Positions 47,983 to 59,500 of a stretch of DNA of 64,000 bases are shown here, in pieces. The notes under the pieces were generated by a model, which was not told where the DNA came from, made no database searches, and was given only the letters and a program-made list of their open reading frames with translations. The stretch is from Thermothielavioides terrestris NRRL 8126 (taxonomy: Eukaryota; Ascomycota; Sordariomycetes; Sordariales; Chaetomiaceae): assembly GCF_000226115.1 (NCBI RefSeq), contig NC_016458.1:2418001-2482000 (forward strand), in the 5' to 3' direction. Each line of letters opens with the position of its first letter. The first letter of the stretch is position 1. The translations under genes and the position numbers were made by a program.

Positions 47983-48376
47983 TTTTGAGACAACTGCCCA
48001 AGGCAACAAAGATTAGGTTGTCGGCAGACTCGTTCCTCAACAATTCCTTTATGTCACGGTGAGCCCGGACTCTTCAGGACGATGTTGAGAATCAACTCCA
48101 AGCTTCGACCTCAGAGACGCGGGATGGGCAGCAAAAAGTCACTCGTGATGTGTGTACTGTACCAAGCTCCGACTAGGTAAGTCCATAATACCCCGTGCTC
48201 CAAGGGCCACGGAGGCTGTGACTGTGTGGAGATACACCACTGGGTTGTAAGGGACTCGGTTGAATATTCGGGTAACTGCCTGAGTTGTAAATGTAAATAT
48301 TCTTTGAGAACTGAAACTGCCAGCCCGACTGCCCGCAAGCGCCAAGCGGCCCATTCAATGATCGGATCTGAGACCG
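47983..48376. other. Intergenic region between kinase-like and cystine-knot genes
   Basis: About 390 bp with nothing recognisable. Both neighbours are on the minus strand. Confidence 0.5.
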
Positions 48377-48657
48377 TCAGTCACCCCCGGGAACGCACAG
48401 CGCTTCGCCGTCAAAGGTGGCACATCGAAGGCCGGCGCAGCAGTCGACAGCCGCGCGGCAGGAGCTCAGTATCGGGTGGCATGCCTGCCGTCTAGCGTCA
48501 GCCCTGTCCTCCCCCATGCATAATAGCCCGATCAGTCGCCCGTTTCACACACCTCCTTGCCAGAGAACTCGACGGTAGAAAACTGCTCGGGAATCGCCAA
48601 GCCGGCAACCAGGCCGAGTAGGACAAAGAGAAGGACCGCCCGGATCGAGGACTTCAT
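48377..48657 (-). CDS. Small secreted cystine-knot-like peptide
   Basis: Two exons, 48657-48553 and 48484-48377, give 70 residues. Exon 1 codes a textbook signal peptide (MKSSIRAVLLFVLLGLVAGL) and a short acidic propeptide-like stretch. Exon 2 codes the whole cysteine domain. Its six cysteines are spaced C-x6-C-x5-CC-x4-C-x8-C, the framework of inhibitor cystine-knot (knottin) peptides. The 68-bp intron has donor GTGTGT, a CTGAC branch site about 15 bp before the acceptor GGCAG, and phase 0 on both sides. Without splicing the frame stops after 41 residues. The domain ends CVPGGD. Knottins can be antimicrobial, effector, inhibitor or channel-binding peptides; nothing here shows which. The gene is too short for usual gene callers. 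Confidence 0.7.
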
Positions 48658-49345
48658 GTCGGCCTCCTCGAGTTGTTGTACAAAGCGAATGTAAGAGACC
48701 TAGAAGGAAGTGACAAGTTGGGTAGACATCCTCCGTCCTGGGAGGCGTGGAGAGAAAAAAGAAGGTGAAGCTTAGCAGCTCAGAACAAGCCGTGGGGAAG
48801 CTTTCAGGCCGCCGTTGGCGAGGTGGATGGGCTCCGGCGGCGCGGCTTTAATCACCGGCCCATCGAGCCCCTGGGGTGGGGATCTTGAAACGTTCCAACC
48901 TGGAACTCGGGGACCGTTAACGAATGGGTCCCCTATACCCCGCAAATTCTGCTAACTACGTGCGATGCGGCGCCACATGGCCCGGAGGAACGCGTTTCAA
49001 GTTAAATGACGGCCGAGGAACACTACGGCAAGGGCTGCGTAGTGTATACTAGACCACGAATGTTCGTGAATATCTGGTGATCGACGAGATCTTCCGATCG
49101 CCGATCGCCGATCGCCGCCGCTCACGACTGCGTCAACTCGCAATGACCATGTAACGTTAGTTAGTCGGAGCCCCGGATAACCATGTTAATTCATGCCACC
49201 GAGTTCTTTGTGAAGATGAGGCGGGAAAGTAGGTAGCCAAGCCATCCTCGACCTTGGAGCACCGCCAGTGACTCTGCTGGCGCTGCCGTCATTGCACCTG
49301 CATCGGGGCTAGGGCGACCCGGAGAAGTTCGTTGCCTACCTTCAA
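48658..49345. other. Intergenic divergent region
   Basis: About 690 bp between the cystine-knot gene (minus) and the small membrane protein (plus). A tandem GATCGCC repeat lies at about 49094-49116 (three copies). No gene recognised. Confidence 0.55.
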
Positions 49346-49900
49346 ATGGCACTGCGCGAGCTCATCAAGGCCTTGGAGAAACTTGAATCAGGAACTGCAG
49401 GATTTGATGCTGTGGACGAGCAACACGCAGCCCGGAAGGCCCAGGATGCCCGGCTGGTACTTGAGCGTCTGGAGGGGAGCAGAGACAACGGCCACACACG
49501 CAACCGGACACACTACCGAGATGTCTTCGCCCGATCCGATGGTAGCCATTTCGTGATGGGCAGGCTAGTTATGGAAGTCGACAAAGCGCAGGAGGGACAG
49601 GGTCTACTGCGGGATTCTCATATGGTCTTCCCTGCTTCTTTCGAGTCGCAGTTGTACTACCTGCCGTTTGTCTTGCTCGGCCGTGCGCCGAAGCGCATCG
49701 TTGACGACGCATGGGTCGACGTCTACCCGCGCCGGCCCATCATACCAGGCTGGTTCAACACGGGCCTCATCTTCGTCGCGGGGTTCTTGTACTGTGCAGC
49801 GCGGCTCACAATCATCGGCGTCGCCTTCTCCTGCCTGCGGTCGATGCCCGACTCGGTCTACGTCCAGACGTGGGCCAAGAACATACCGAGTTTCCAGTGA
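49346..49900 (+). CDS. Short membrane protein, possible C-terminal remnant of a larger family
   Basis: 184 residues from ATG 49346, no intron. The N-terminal half is polar and helical. One membrane helix (FNTGLIFVAGFLYCAARLTIIGVAF) sits near residue 150, followed by the ending LRSMPDSVYVQTWAKNIPSFQ. Similar endings (a membrane helix, then an SLRSLP.....W..Y.P pattern) are common at the C-terminus of large fungal membrane proteins of unknown role. The short N-terminus therefore suggests a truncated relic, but the frame is intact and could be expressed. I do not assign a function. Confidence 0.4.
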   Translation: MALRELIKALEKLESGTAGFDAVDEQHAARKAQDARLVLERLEGSRDNGHTRNRTHYRDVFARSDGSHFVMGRLVMEVDKAQEGQGLLRDSHMVFPASFESQLYYLPFVLLGRAPKRIVDDAWVDVYPRRPIIPGWFNTGLIFVAGFLYCAARLTIIGVAFSCLRSMPDSVYVQTWAKNIPSFQ

Positions 49901-50816
49901 CCTATGAACATCCAGCCCAGAACGCCGGAAGGAGACTGCTGTCATCGGGCCCGACATCATCGGCGAGTGAGAATCAAACGTTGCTGCGGGAAGGGAGGGC
50001 GTGAAGATGCAGGACGGCTGCCTCGCAGGGAGCGCGAGACGACAGACCTCAGTTTGTTCGATCTTCCCTATGACGTGCGCTCGAAAAGGGAACATGATTC
50101 GGGAAGCAGGAAATGATAGATGGTGGAAATGTACTATAGGTGGACGGGATACAGCGCGCCTGCCGCAACCTCGAGGAAGCAGGGTCCAGACGGGATTTTG
50201 GAGTTTCTGAGCGGAATGAGGGAGGCTGTGTGACTCTCGGTAACTGCTCGTGGCTCTGACCTGCTTTCGGCCCTTGGGCTCGGTGACGAGAATAGCGGCC
50301 GAGAAGGCCGGCTGGAAGACGTCGTCAATGGCTGTCCAATTTGACAGATATGTCAGACGCCGACACCAAGCCTGAGCCCACAGTCACGGGCCGGAAGCCA
50401 ACGACGTCGCGAGCATGCATTCAAATCCCAGGTTCCGAGAACCCCCGTTGCTTCTTAGCACCGTTGGCACCAGCCCGCTTCGAAGGTGAATGGCCGCCAC
50501 GCGTTGTCCTGCAAGATAGAAGGTATTGCGAGGTTGCCAATAGGTTGTACAGCGGTGACCGTTTTTCGCACAGGGGGTAAGGAGGAGGCAATCATACGCT
50601 ATCTGCGCGGTAGCGTCATCCTTTCTGTATTCAGGGGCCAATGCCCTCACACCAAGCAGCCACCCTTGGAGGTTGCCCGCTAGGCAAGCGCACAGACGTC
50701 TGCTCCACTGCTCGGGTGAGCCCTCAGCTGGAACTCGGAACCGTCGGGTCTCTTCTTTTTCCCTCCCGAAATCGCGATTGACTCGGAAGGCCAACGCAAC
50801 GTGACACCACAAGAAG
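49901..50816. other. Intergenic region with a lone exon-like segment
   Basis: About 900 bp. Bases 50331-50261 on the minus strand are bounded by an AG acceptor and GT donor and read IDDVFQPAFSAAILVTEPKGRKQ, which looks like protein. No flanking exons were found, so it is probably a relic. Otherwise nothing recognised. Confidence 0.4.
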
Positions 50817-52690
50817 ATGGACCTCACGGGATGGCCGCCCATGCCAACGGCCGTCGCGATTGTGGTGTTGTTGCTGGCCTGTTATTTAATCCGTCTCAAC
50901 CAGTTGCTGCTCCGCACCCCCGACGAGGTCCGGAAGTTGACGCCAACGCGATGGACGAAAGACCTACTCTTTGACACTTACCGGCGGATGGAAAACCGCC
51001 CGGTCACAACCGGCAGCTATGCCACACGCATCCCGCCGAAGCTCGATAGACGCTACATCGTCACCGGCGGCTCTGGTAAGTTCACCTAGAACGTCGCTCG
51101 CGAGTCCCGACTGCGGCCTCCACCCCCCTGGGCCGAAATTGCGCCCCGCAACCCCCGCCGCTAGGCGCAGCTTCTCGTTCCCCCGGACCGAGGAACTTGA
51201 CGACGTCTCTCCACCAAGTAGGTTAACAGGATGGCCTAGGTCTTGTGGGAGGCTACATTGTCCTGCAGCTCCTTGAGCGGGGCACCCCTCCAGAGGCCAT
51301 CCGTATCGTCGACTTCCGGCCCCCCAACCGAGCCGACATGAGCCACGGACCGGCCTCGGAAGTCGATTTCGTCCAGACCGACATCTCGTCGGCCGAGGCG
51401 ACGGACAAGGCGTTCAGGAAGCCCTGGGATCCGTCAATAGCGAAACTGCCTCTGACTGTGTTCCACACGGCCGCCGTTATCGTTCCCTCGGACCGCTCTA
51501 AGCTTGTCTATGGCTTCTGCGAGGCAGTCAACGTAACGGGCACCCAGAACGTGGTCGACGCCGCGCGGCGGGCCGGCGCTGACGTGCTCGTCTCCACGAC
51601 GTCCGGCAGCATCAGCATCCGGCCGGTTGAGTTGTTTGTGCCCCCCTGGAGACTGTGGTCGAACGGCGGCGGGAGCTGCTGGCCACGCCACTTCTGGCAG
51701 GTCCTGGACGTGAAGGACTTCTTCGAGCCACTCCGGCCGCACGAGCAGTTCTTCGCCAACTATCCCGCCTCGAAAGCCGCTGCCGAGAGGATTGTGTGCG
51801 CGGCGAACTCCAAGGAGCTCCGCACCGGCTGCATCCGCCCCGCCAACGGAGTCTATGGCAATCCCACCGACAACACCGTCGGCGGGGCGCTGGCAAACGC
51901 TGTCCTCCCAACGTTTGAGCCACCCCCGTCCTTGTCACCAGAGTCTATGCGCTGACTCCTCAACCAGGTGGACCTCCCATATCGTCCAAAGCTTCGTCCA
52001 CGGCATCAACGTGGCCGTCGCCCATCTCGACTTCGAGGCCATCCTCGCTGCGGAGGACTCGGCCTCGCGCCCGCAGGCGGGACGCCCGTTCGTCGTCACT
52101 GACCCCAACCCCCCAATTACCTACAGTGATCTGTACTTTCTCGTGCAGACTCTGGCCGTCACGCCGTTCCGCATCCTCTCCCTCTCGCCCGTCGTCATGG
52201 TCTTGCTGGTCCGTCAAACCCGATCTTTCTTTTGCCGAATACGGTCTCGGGTAGCTCTTAGTTGCTCCCGAGACAGTTCCTTTGCTCCCGAGTTTCTCCA
52301 AATGTCCCGAATAGGGGAAGAACTAACTCGTATTGTTGACCTAAGTCGTACCCCATCGAGTGGTACTCCCTGTTGCGCGTCAAGTACCCATTCGTGGGCC
52401 GTCTGCTCCCCGAGCTCACCGGCGACGTGAAGCATCTGAAACCGGGCATATTCTCCATCTGCACGCACCTCGTGGCGTCCAACGCGGAGGCGAGCCGGCC
52501 GGTGAGCGAAGGTGGGCTTGGATATACGGGCGTGCTGACGACGTTGGAGGGCATGGTGCAGGAGGTGGTGGAGTGGAACCGCGATCATAAAGACGTGCCG
52601 GGAACGCGAAAGGCGTACCAGACCAGTGTCTCGCTCGCGGACGAGATAGCCAAGGCTGCCGCGGCTGCTAAGTTGGTCGCCGGCGGCTAG
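50817..52690 (+). CDS. 3beta-hydroxysteroid dehydrogenase / sterol-4-carboxylate dehydrogenase-like SDR
   Basis: Four exons, 50817-51075, 51240-51912, 51968-52208 and 52346-52690, give 505 residues. An N-terminal membrane helix (PTAVAIVVLLLACYLI, residues 11-26) precedes the NAD(P)-binding TGGSGLVGGYIV at about 83-94, split by the first intron. The catalytic YPASK lies at about 260. Also visible are NVTGTQNVVDAARRAG and TTSGSISIRP. The C-terminal block SICTHLVASNAEASRPVSEGGLGYTGV is typical of ERG26-like proteins. Family enzymes oxidise 3-hydroxysteroids or related lipids at the ER. This copy is longer than ERG26 and sits in an accessory region, so a specialised sterol or polyketide substrate is possible. 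The acceptor of the last intron (AG at 52345 after a CTAAC branch) is inferred from the protein. Confidence 0.82.
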
Positions 52691-53865
52691 AAAGCTCACC
52701 TGAATACACATTCAGTACATGTAATATAAGGGTAGCCGCCGTCTTCCGTTGCTGCTGTCCCCTCATCCGCGGCTTAGGTGAAGTCAGTACAACAACAGTT
52801 GCGCTTCTCCGAGGTGGACCAGGAAAGCGTTAATGCGCTCCCCCAGGATTACTTGGACAGCGCCAAGAGTTATCCTATTGGAGGCCGCGGATCTGGATCA
52901 GGGGGGTTCCATATTCTCCAGGCTGAAGCCGAGCTCGAGGCTGTGTATGTTGCGTCCTAGCCATTGAGGATATTGCCTCAGTAAGGGCCGAGCTAGCCCA
53001 AGACCGAGCCAGAGTCAGGGAAGTGAGATGGCCGAGCCAGGCCGAAGCCCAGATGGCAAAAGCCGTCGGAGACTTCGGCGGGAGTCGGGAGGCGGCTCGC
53101 TGGCTCGGGCGGTCGTCAGCTACAGTAGGCTGCGGATGGCGTTACGACCAGTACAAAGTGACCAAGTACGAGGAGCTCATCAACTTCTTGGAACGGGAGC
53201 TCTGGGAAAACAACGATGTCATCCCCCTGCGCTTCCGCCGTTACGTGTACATACAACCGGTGCCGCGACACTTTCGGCGCTGCCGACTTCGTCGCAACAA
53301 CCCTAGTAGTGGCCAGCAACCACGTTAAGGGGATGTCCAAGCCGGACCTGATGTTTTTCGACGAGTCGCCCTATACCCACGAACTCTACAGCCTAATTGC
53401 AATTGCGAACTCTAACCCCATGGTATAGTTCTGCTATAGCGACTACCGCGTCCAATGACCGGGTAAGGACGCTGTCTTTAGCGGGCCTCCCACGACCGGG
53501 CAAGGGCCCCGTCGCCGAGCACAAGCCTCAGTCTCTCAGGAAGGCTTGAAAGCCCACAAGGGAAGCTCTCACGCGACGGAGATGTCTATCAAATGCCGAA
53601 AAGGTTGCTCAAAGGTGTTCACCACCACGAGTAACAGGCTGAAACCCGCGCAGCGGTTCCAACATGTCTTAAGGTAATCATAGACTACATGCTTCAATGG
53701 CTCTGTCTTTGCCGGCAGCGCTGTGACATTTGCGCTTATGTGATTGAGATTAACATTAATTATCTTGATCCTCGTGTTGCAGATCTCTATAAGTAGGTAG
53801 GTAGATGGTCATTGAGTGGCAGTTGGAACAGTTTAGTCAACGCATTTATTGGTTCATGAGACCCG
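52691..53865. other. Intergenic region with a helicase relic
   Basis: About 1.2 kb. Holds the helicase-like fragment at 52980-53428. A short frame at 52778-52960 may belong to the same relic. Nothing intact. Confidence 0.5.
52980..53428 (+). pseudogene. Fragment of an SF1-type helicase-like gene
   Basis: One frame reads YDQYKVTKYEELINFLEREL followed by an arginine/proline-rich stretch. A frameshift near 53270 leads to a second frame reading ADFVATTLVVASNHVKGMSK and PDLMFFDESPYTHELYSLIAIANSNP, ending at TAG 53428. FFDES stands where DEAD/DEAG-type superfamily 1 helicases carry Walker B, and ADFVATT matches the start of the conserved motif before it. No Walker A and no C-terminal RecA domain are present. 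The identification is by pattern only. Confidence 0.5.
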
Positions 53866-55695
53866 TCAGTGTTCGAACCGCTGCCGGCCCAGCTCCGTCC
53901 GTTTGAGGCTGACGTCCTCGATGAAAAGCGAGGTAAACAACCCGGCCGCGCTTAAGCCCGTCATGGTGTAGAAGACGGCGCGCATGGACGCTGCGTAAGC
54001 CTGCAAAACGGGCCCCAGGACGTCGGCGGGGACGTTCAAGCTTCTGAGCTGCGGAATGAAGGCGATGGCCTGGCTGGCATCCCGCACGGTGGCCAGGGAG
54101 TCTGGAAGCTCCAGGTGGTTGATGGACGAGGTGAAGACGCTGTTGAAGATGGTGGAGGAGAGCGCGAGGCCGACGACGCCGCCTAGCTGGCGAATGACCA
54201 GAAGCAGGCCGATGACGAGGCCTGTGTCGTTGACATCGGACACGCTGGCCTGCATGGGGAGGTGCTATCGACAATCTCAGTCATCTGGCTCGAATATTTT
54301 GGCGTCTCTTGGGCCGTGTTTCTCACCAGAAGACGCATCAGCGCGCCGATTGCTGCGCCCCAGAGGACCGGCAGACCCAGCAGCATGCTGGTGGGCGTGT
54401 TCACACCCGAGAGGCCTAGGAGGCCGCTGCCCAGTGTGAGAAGGAGCCAGTACGCCCGGATGGGCCACCGGTATCCCTTTCCAATGACGCCAACCATGAT
54501 CACGCCGCCAACGGCAAACACGACGCTCGTGACGCTGGTGGGAAGCAGCTTGATGGCAGACCCGAGGGCTGTGTTGACAGTGACGGCTTGGAGGAAAAGT
54601 GGCAAGTACTGCAGCAGCGAATAGAGCGAGGCGCCCTGGATGAAGTTGCCAAGGAGGGTTAGATTGGCCGTCCGAGAGCGAAAGAGGCGGAGAGGGAAGA
54701 TGGGCGCTTTGGGCACCTTGAACTCGTACAACAAGAAGGCAAGCACAAGCAGTATCCCCACAACCAGGGGGGCGATGGTCTCCCACGACTTCCAAGGGTA
54801 CAGGGCACCGGCCCAGCTGAGGGGCACGACGAGGAGGGCAACTCCCACAAGGGAGAGCCCGGCCCCGGCCCAGTCGACACGCTTGAGCTTAATCGCGATG
54901 GAGCTGTCCACCGGGCGCAGGCGCAGGAAGAAGAGGAGCAGCAAGAAGGCAGCGGCCAGGATCGGCAGGTTGAACCAGCCGATCCAGCGCCAGGACACGT
55001 TGGTCGTGAAGAGGGCGCCCTGGGTCGGGCCCAGGATGCTGCCGACGGCGGTGGGGATGGCGAGCAGGCCGAGGTAGAGGGAGCGCTCCTGCAGGGTGGT
55101 CATGTCGGCCACGATGACCTCGGCCATCAGGTCCATGCCGCCGCCGCCGATGCCCTGGAGCACGCGCCCGGCGACGACGGTGATCATGCCCCGGGCGACG
55201 GCGAAGACGAGCGAGCCGACGGCGAAAAGCACGAGGCCGAAGTAGAGCGTCGGCTTGCGGCCGAAGACGTCCGAGACGGCCGTGTACAGCGGCTGGGTGA
55301 CGACGACGCACAGCAAGTACCCGATGTTTGCCCAGAAGGACTGCAGCGTGGTGCCGCCGAGCTGGTCGGCGATGACCTGCGGCGAGCTGAGGTCAGCCGG
55401 GGGTGCTGCCTGCTCTTCCGAGCGAGCCGGAACTCACGGGAAGTGCCACTGCCTGAGTGGTGGCATCGAGAGAAAACAGAAAGGCAACCAGTGCGATGCC
55501 GACGAAGCTCAGGTGGAATGCGAGAGACTTCTTGTTGCCGTTGGCATTTGTGGCGGCGTCCGCATGGCCGGATGGCAGCTGGGCCTCCTGATCAGGATTT
55601 GCGTTGCTGCCGCCGTTCTCGCCGTGCTTCTCCTGAGGCTGGGCCTCCGGCGGAGCTGGATTGTCACCGCAGGCATGCGATGGTTGCGGATCCAT
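53866..55695 (-). CDS. MFS transporter, DHA2-type
   Basis: Three exons, 55695-55438, 55376-54327 and 54264-53866, give 568 residues. Major facilitator with 13-14 membrane helices, the size of drug:H+ antiporter-2 pumps. Motif A appears as SDVFGRKPTLYFG between helices 2 and 3. VLQGIGGGGMDLM and GPTQGALFTTNVSWRWIGWFNLPI are the usual TM4-TM6 signatures. The cytosolic N-terminus (MDPQPSHACGDNPAPPEAQP...) is 60 polar residues. The substrate is unknown; family members export drugs, toxins or metabolites at the plasma membrane. It lies close to the SDR gene and the NACHT gene, but I see no biosynthetic core enzyme nearby, so it may simply be a general efflux pump. Confidence 0.85.
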
Positions 55696-56584
55696 TGGGA
55701 CCCGTGCCTTTCAACTCTCTCTGACCCAAATTTGCAGCCGCAATGCCGTGGAACTTCGCCTTCGTTACGAGATGAGAACTGAAGACAGCTTGCTGGCTGT
55801 TGATTGATACACCGCGCAAAAAGAAGGCTTGAAATAGAACGCTGGTGGGGGCTAAGCAGGGGTGATACCGTGGGATGGAGATCATGTCGCGTTCCGGTAT
55901 TTCCCAGGTTTATTTGCAAGACGTTAAGCCTGAGCTCGCACAGACCGGCGTTATAACACTGTTAATGACTGACATGTTCGACGGAATATAGGGCAGTTTA
56001 TGTTGCGTTCGGCGCTAAGTTGTACGTCCCGTTTGCCTGGAAAATGTCAAAAGCTGAAGTCGCGCTATCCAACGGCATACAACCCGCACATACCCAGGTA
56101 TGGACCGTAGAGCTGTGGAATGATTCCACAGCCAGTCGTTATGTGGCTCGAAGGAGAGGACACTTGCAGAGTCCGATTCGGAAGCACACAGAGACTACCT
56201 CCTACTGTTGCGGCGGTTTGGGGCCGAAAACGCAGTATAGATGGCCTGGAATCTCTGCGGGGCGCCCCCAAATGGGGGCGCTCGAGAGTTTGGGGGCGCC
56301 CAAATTGCCCCTGAAAGTGAGTAACCTAAGCGACAGTTACACTCCGTGGTTCGCACACGATGATTCGATGAAGCCTGGAAACAGGCAGAGTGGTCGCCGA
56401 TGCGTTTCTGCACGGGTAGGTGTGGCTCGCTTAGACCCACTTTTATTAGGCAGCGAACTCTCAACACCTAAGGGCAAAGGTGTGGCATCGACGAGACACA
56501 ACTTACCCAACAACAATTCACAGGCCAGCTGACAAAGACAGCCCTGCGATCCGCTCGGGCCGGGCTGTCACACCGTTATTTCAT
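55696..56584. other. Divergent region between MFS transporter and NACHT gene
   Basis: About 890 bp. A direct repeat of GGGGGCGC type occurs at 56255-56300 (GGGGCGCCCAAA on both strands). No gene recognised. Confidence 0.5.
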
Positions 56585-59500
56585 ATGCCTCTCTTTCATC
56601 GTGGGGATGCCCCCGGGGAGGGGTTATTGAAGGTTGGGTTTGGGTCTTGATTACTTGTATTTACTGTGTCACACCCACTTCGCAACCTCTCCGCTGACCG
56701 ACTCCCCCAGCCGGAACGCCGACGAGACCGCATTCGCAGGTTGTTCTCGCGGTCAAGACCACCATCGCCGTCCCCGAGCCGTGTGCAAGCTGGGAATGAA
56801 AATGAGACAGCATCTGCCGCAAAACCAGCGTCTGCCGCTAAACCAGCGTCTGCCGCAAACCAGGCGGATCCTCGGACGAGCGGTGATCAGCAGGCTGTCG
56901 CCGAGGCGCTCGAGTTTGACGGCAAAGCGGAGGAGCTTCCAGAGTCTGCCTACCAGCGCGCCCTATCCTCGTTCTCCGAAGACCAAAAGGCGAAGTTGAC
57001 GAAGCAGGAGACCTTGCGGAGCCTCTTCCAACAGCTGAATCAAGCAGACCAACAGCACGAGCAGCAATCTTATCTGCGGAGAGGGATGAAGGCTGTGAGG
57101 CCTTACCTTGAACGGCTAAACACCATGATCGACTTTATCAGCCCCTTCACCAGCACGGAGCCCGCGGTGGGCACGGCCCTTGGGCTCGTCAAAGGTGTTG
57201 CCTCGGTACGTGTCCATTTCATAAGCCAAGCGGATGGATCTAAGCTGATGGATTGCAGGTTGCCATTGGCATTTGCGGACGCTTTGAGGATATGACAAAG
57301 GACATTGCAGGTTTTCTTGAAATAATTCCAGCCATCGACCGCTGCGCCGAGGTCGCACGAGATGGTGGACCACTAGCCGAGATATACAATGTACGCTTCT
57401 CCCACTTCTCTGCAACCGTCCCTCCGCTGACCACGTGATAGGCATTGGTCAACATATATAAAGATCTCTTGCGATTCTACCTGAAAATGGTGGTGCTGTT
57501 TGAGGAGTCCCGGTTCTTTCTAGACACGGCGCTCGAAGTTTTGCGGCCCGCCGTGGCCGACATTACCTCGTCCTTTAACACGCATATGGCCCTTCTCTCC
57601 AAACTAGTTGAGGCCGAGAACTTTGCCTCAATTCAAGAGATCAAAGATGAGCTGGTGGACACCTTGAGTGAGCCTCCTTTCTTTGTCCGGCGCGCGCGAG
57701 GAAAAACACGCAGTTACTGAGACGGGTTGCCAGTCCGAGACAATTTAGAGCGCAACGCGGAATACGAATGGTCCTACCACGCCAAGCTTGAAGAGCGCAC
57801 CGACGAGGCCTGCCGCTGGCTCCCGGCCACCGACGCCTTCGCGTACTGGCTGCTCAACGCGCGCGACTCCAACATCTTCGCCTTGTTTGGCGACATGGGC
57901 ACGGGCAAGACCATGACCACAGCCTTCGTCGCAGACACCCTGACCCAGCCGGGCCGCACGCTGTGCGTCTACTACTGCAAAGACGAGCACGAGGCCGCCC
58001 AGCTCGGGACCATCTACCGCAGCATCCTGCGACAGTTCCTAAACCAGAAGCCCGAGCTGAAGCGCTTCTTCGCGAAATGGTACAAGGACACGAGCCTTGT
58101 CAGCCGCGTGAACCCCACGCAATCCCCTGAGAAGCTGCGTGGGCTCTTGCACGACATCATCTCTTCCTCCAAGTCTCCCGTCTTCCTGGTGCTGGACGCA
58201 CTCGACGAATGCGAGGCCCATTGTCGGAAGCAACTGCTCTCCTTGTTTCAGGACCTGTTCGACAGCAATGCCCGCCTGAAAGTCTTCGTTTCTTCGCGAT
58301 ACGACGCCGCCATCGAGGCAGCCCTCCCGTCAGGGCTGACCAGGGTGGAGATGCGTTCATCTCGAGACAGAGACAGGGCCATCGCGGCATATCACGTCGG
58401 CGAACGCTACCCGCACTCCCCGTTCTATTCAAAAATCGTGGATGTGCTTGCCGAGAGGGCCGACGGCTCTGCCATCTGGCTGCGCCTCGCAGCCGAGTAC
58501 ATCGCCGAGTGTCGCATCGACAACGATGAGGGCCTCGAGAATGCCCTGGCCCAGCTGCCTTCATCCAAGCGCCTCGCCGAGCTGTACGGGAGACTCTTCG
58601 CCAAGCGCTGCAAGGGGATCAAGCAAAATAAGACCCTTCTGCGGCTCGCGCTCGAGCTCCTCGCCGTTGCCCGACGGCCCCTCACCCGAGAGGAGCTCCT
58701 CTTTGCCATCTTCGTCGTCAACCCCATCGGCAAGGACAAGGCAACTCTTGCCGAGCTGGACCGCCTTGCTCACAGCGTCGACGTGGTCGACATCGGCCGT
58801 CCCTTCCTCAGCGTGGTCGACATTGGCCGTCCCTTCATCAGCGTTGCCGACGGCAAGGGGGGGAAGAGTCCGCGGTTGCGCCTGGTCCACCAGTCTCTCA
58901 GGGAGCTCATTCTCGCCGCCCCGCCTCTCCAATGGGATTCGGCTGAAGACAACGAAGATGAGGAGCGCGCCGGCGAGCTGGAAGCGAATCTGCTGCAGCG
59001 CTGCGTCAAATATCTTCTCTTCAATGAGTGCGAGGAGAGCAGCCTCTTGCCGGCGCCCGCCCAAGAGTTTAGCGAGACCGGGCTGTCCGCTTTCGGCGGC
59101 ATGTTCGACGACGAGGCGGACGAGCAGGCGGACGCCGAGGGCCCGACGCCCTCCGGCTTCGACCCATCCGAGCGTGGCTTCGGACCCTTCTTCGCCTACG
59201 CCGCCAGTTACTGGACGAGCCACTACGCCGCCGCGCCAGCAGGACGACGGCCCAGTGCTCGGCAGCTCGCAGCGCTGTGTCGCAAAGGTTCCCGGCGGCT
59301 AGAGAACTGGGTCGAGCAATGGCAGAGGCCATCGTGTTCCTCCGCCCCAGAGCGAGAGTTCCCTGAGGACATGTCAAGCCTTGACCCGCTCACCGTCGCC
59401 GCCATCTTCGGACCTGCGGGATCCGCAGCCGACCTTCTCGAGCTCGATCTCGACAGTTCGGTTCTCGCCCGAGATTCGGCGTGGACGGCGGCCCGGCGTT

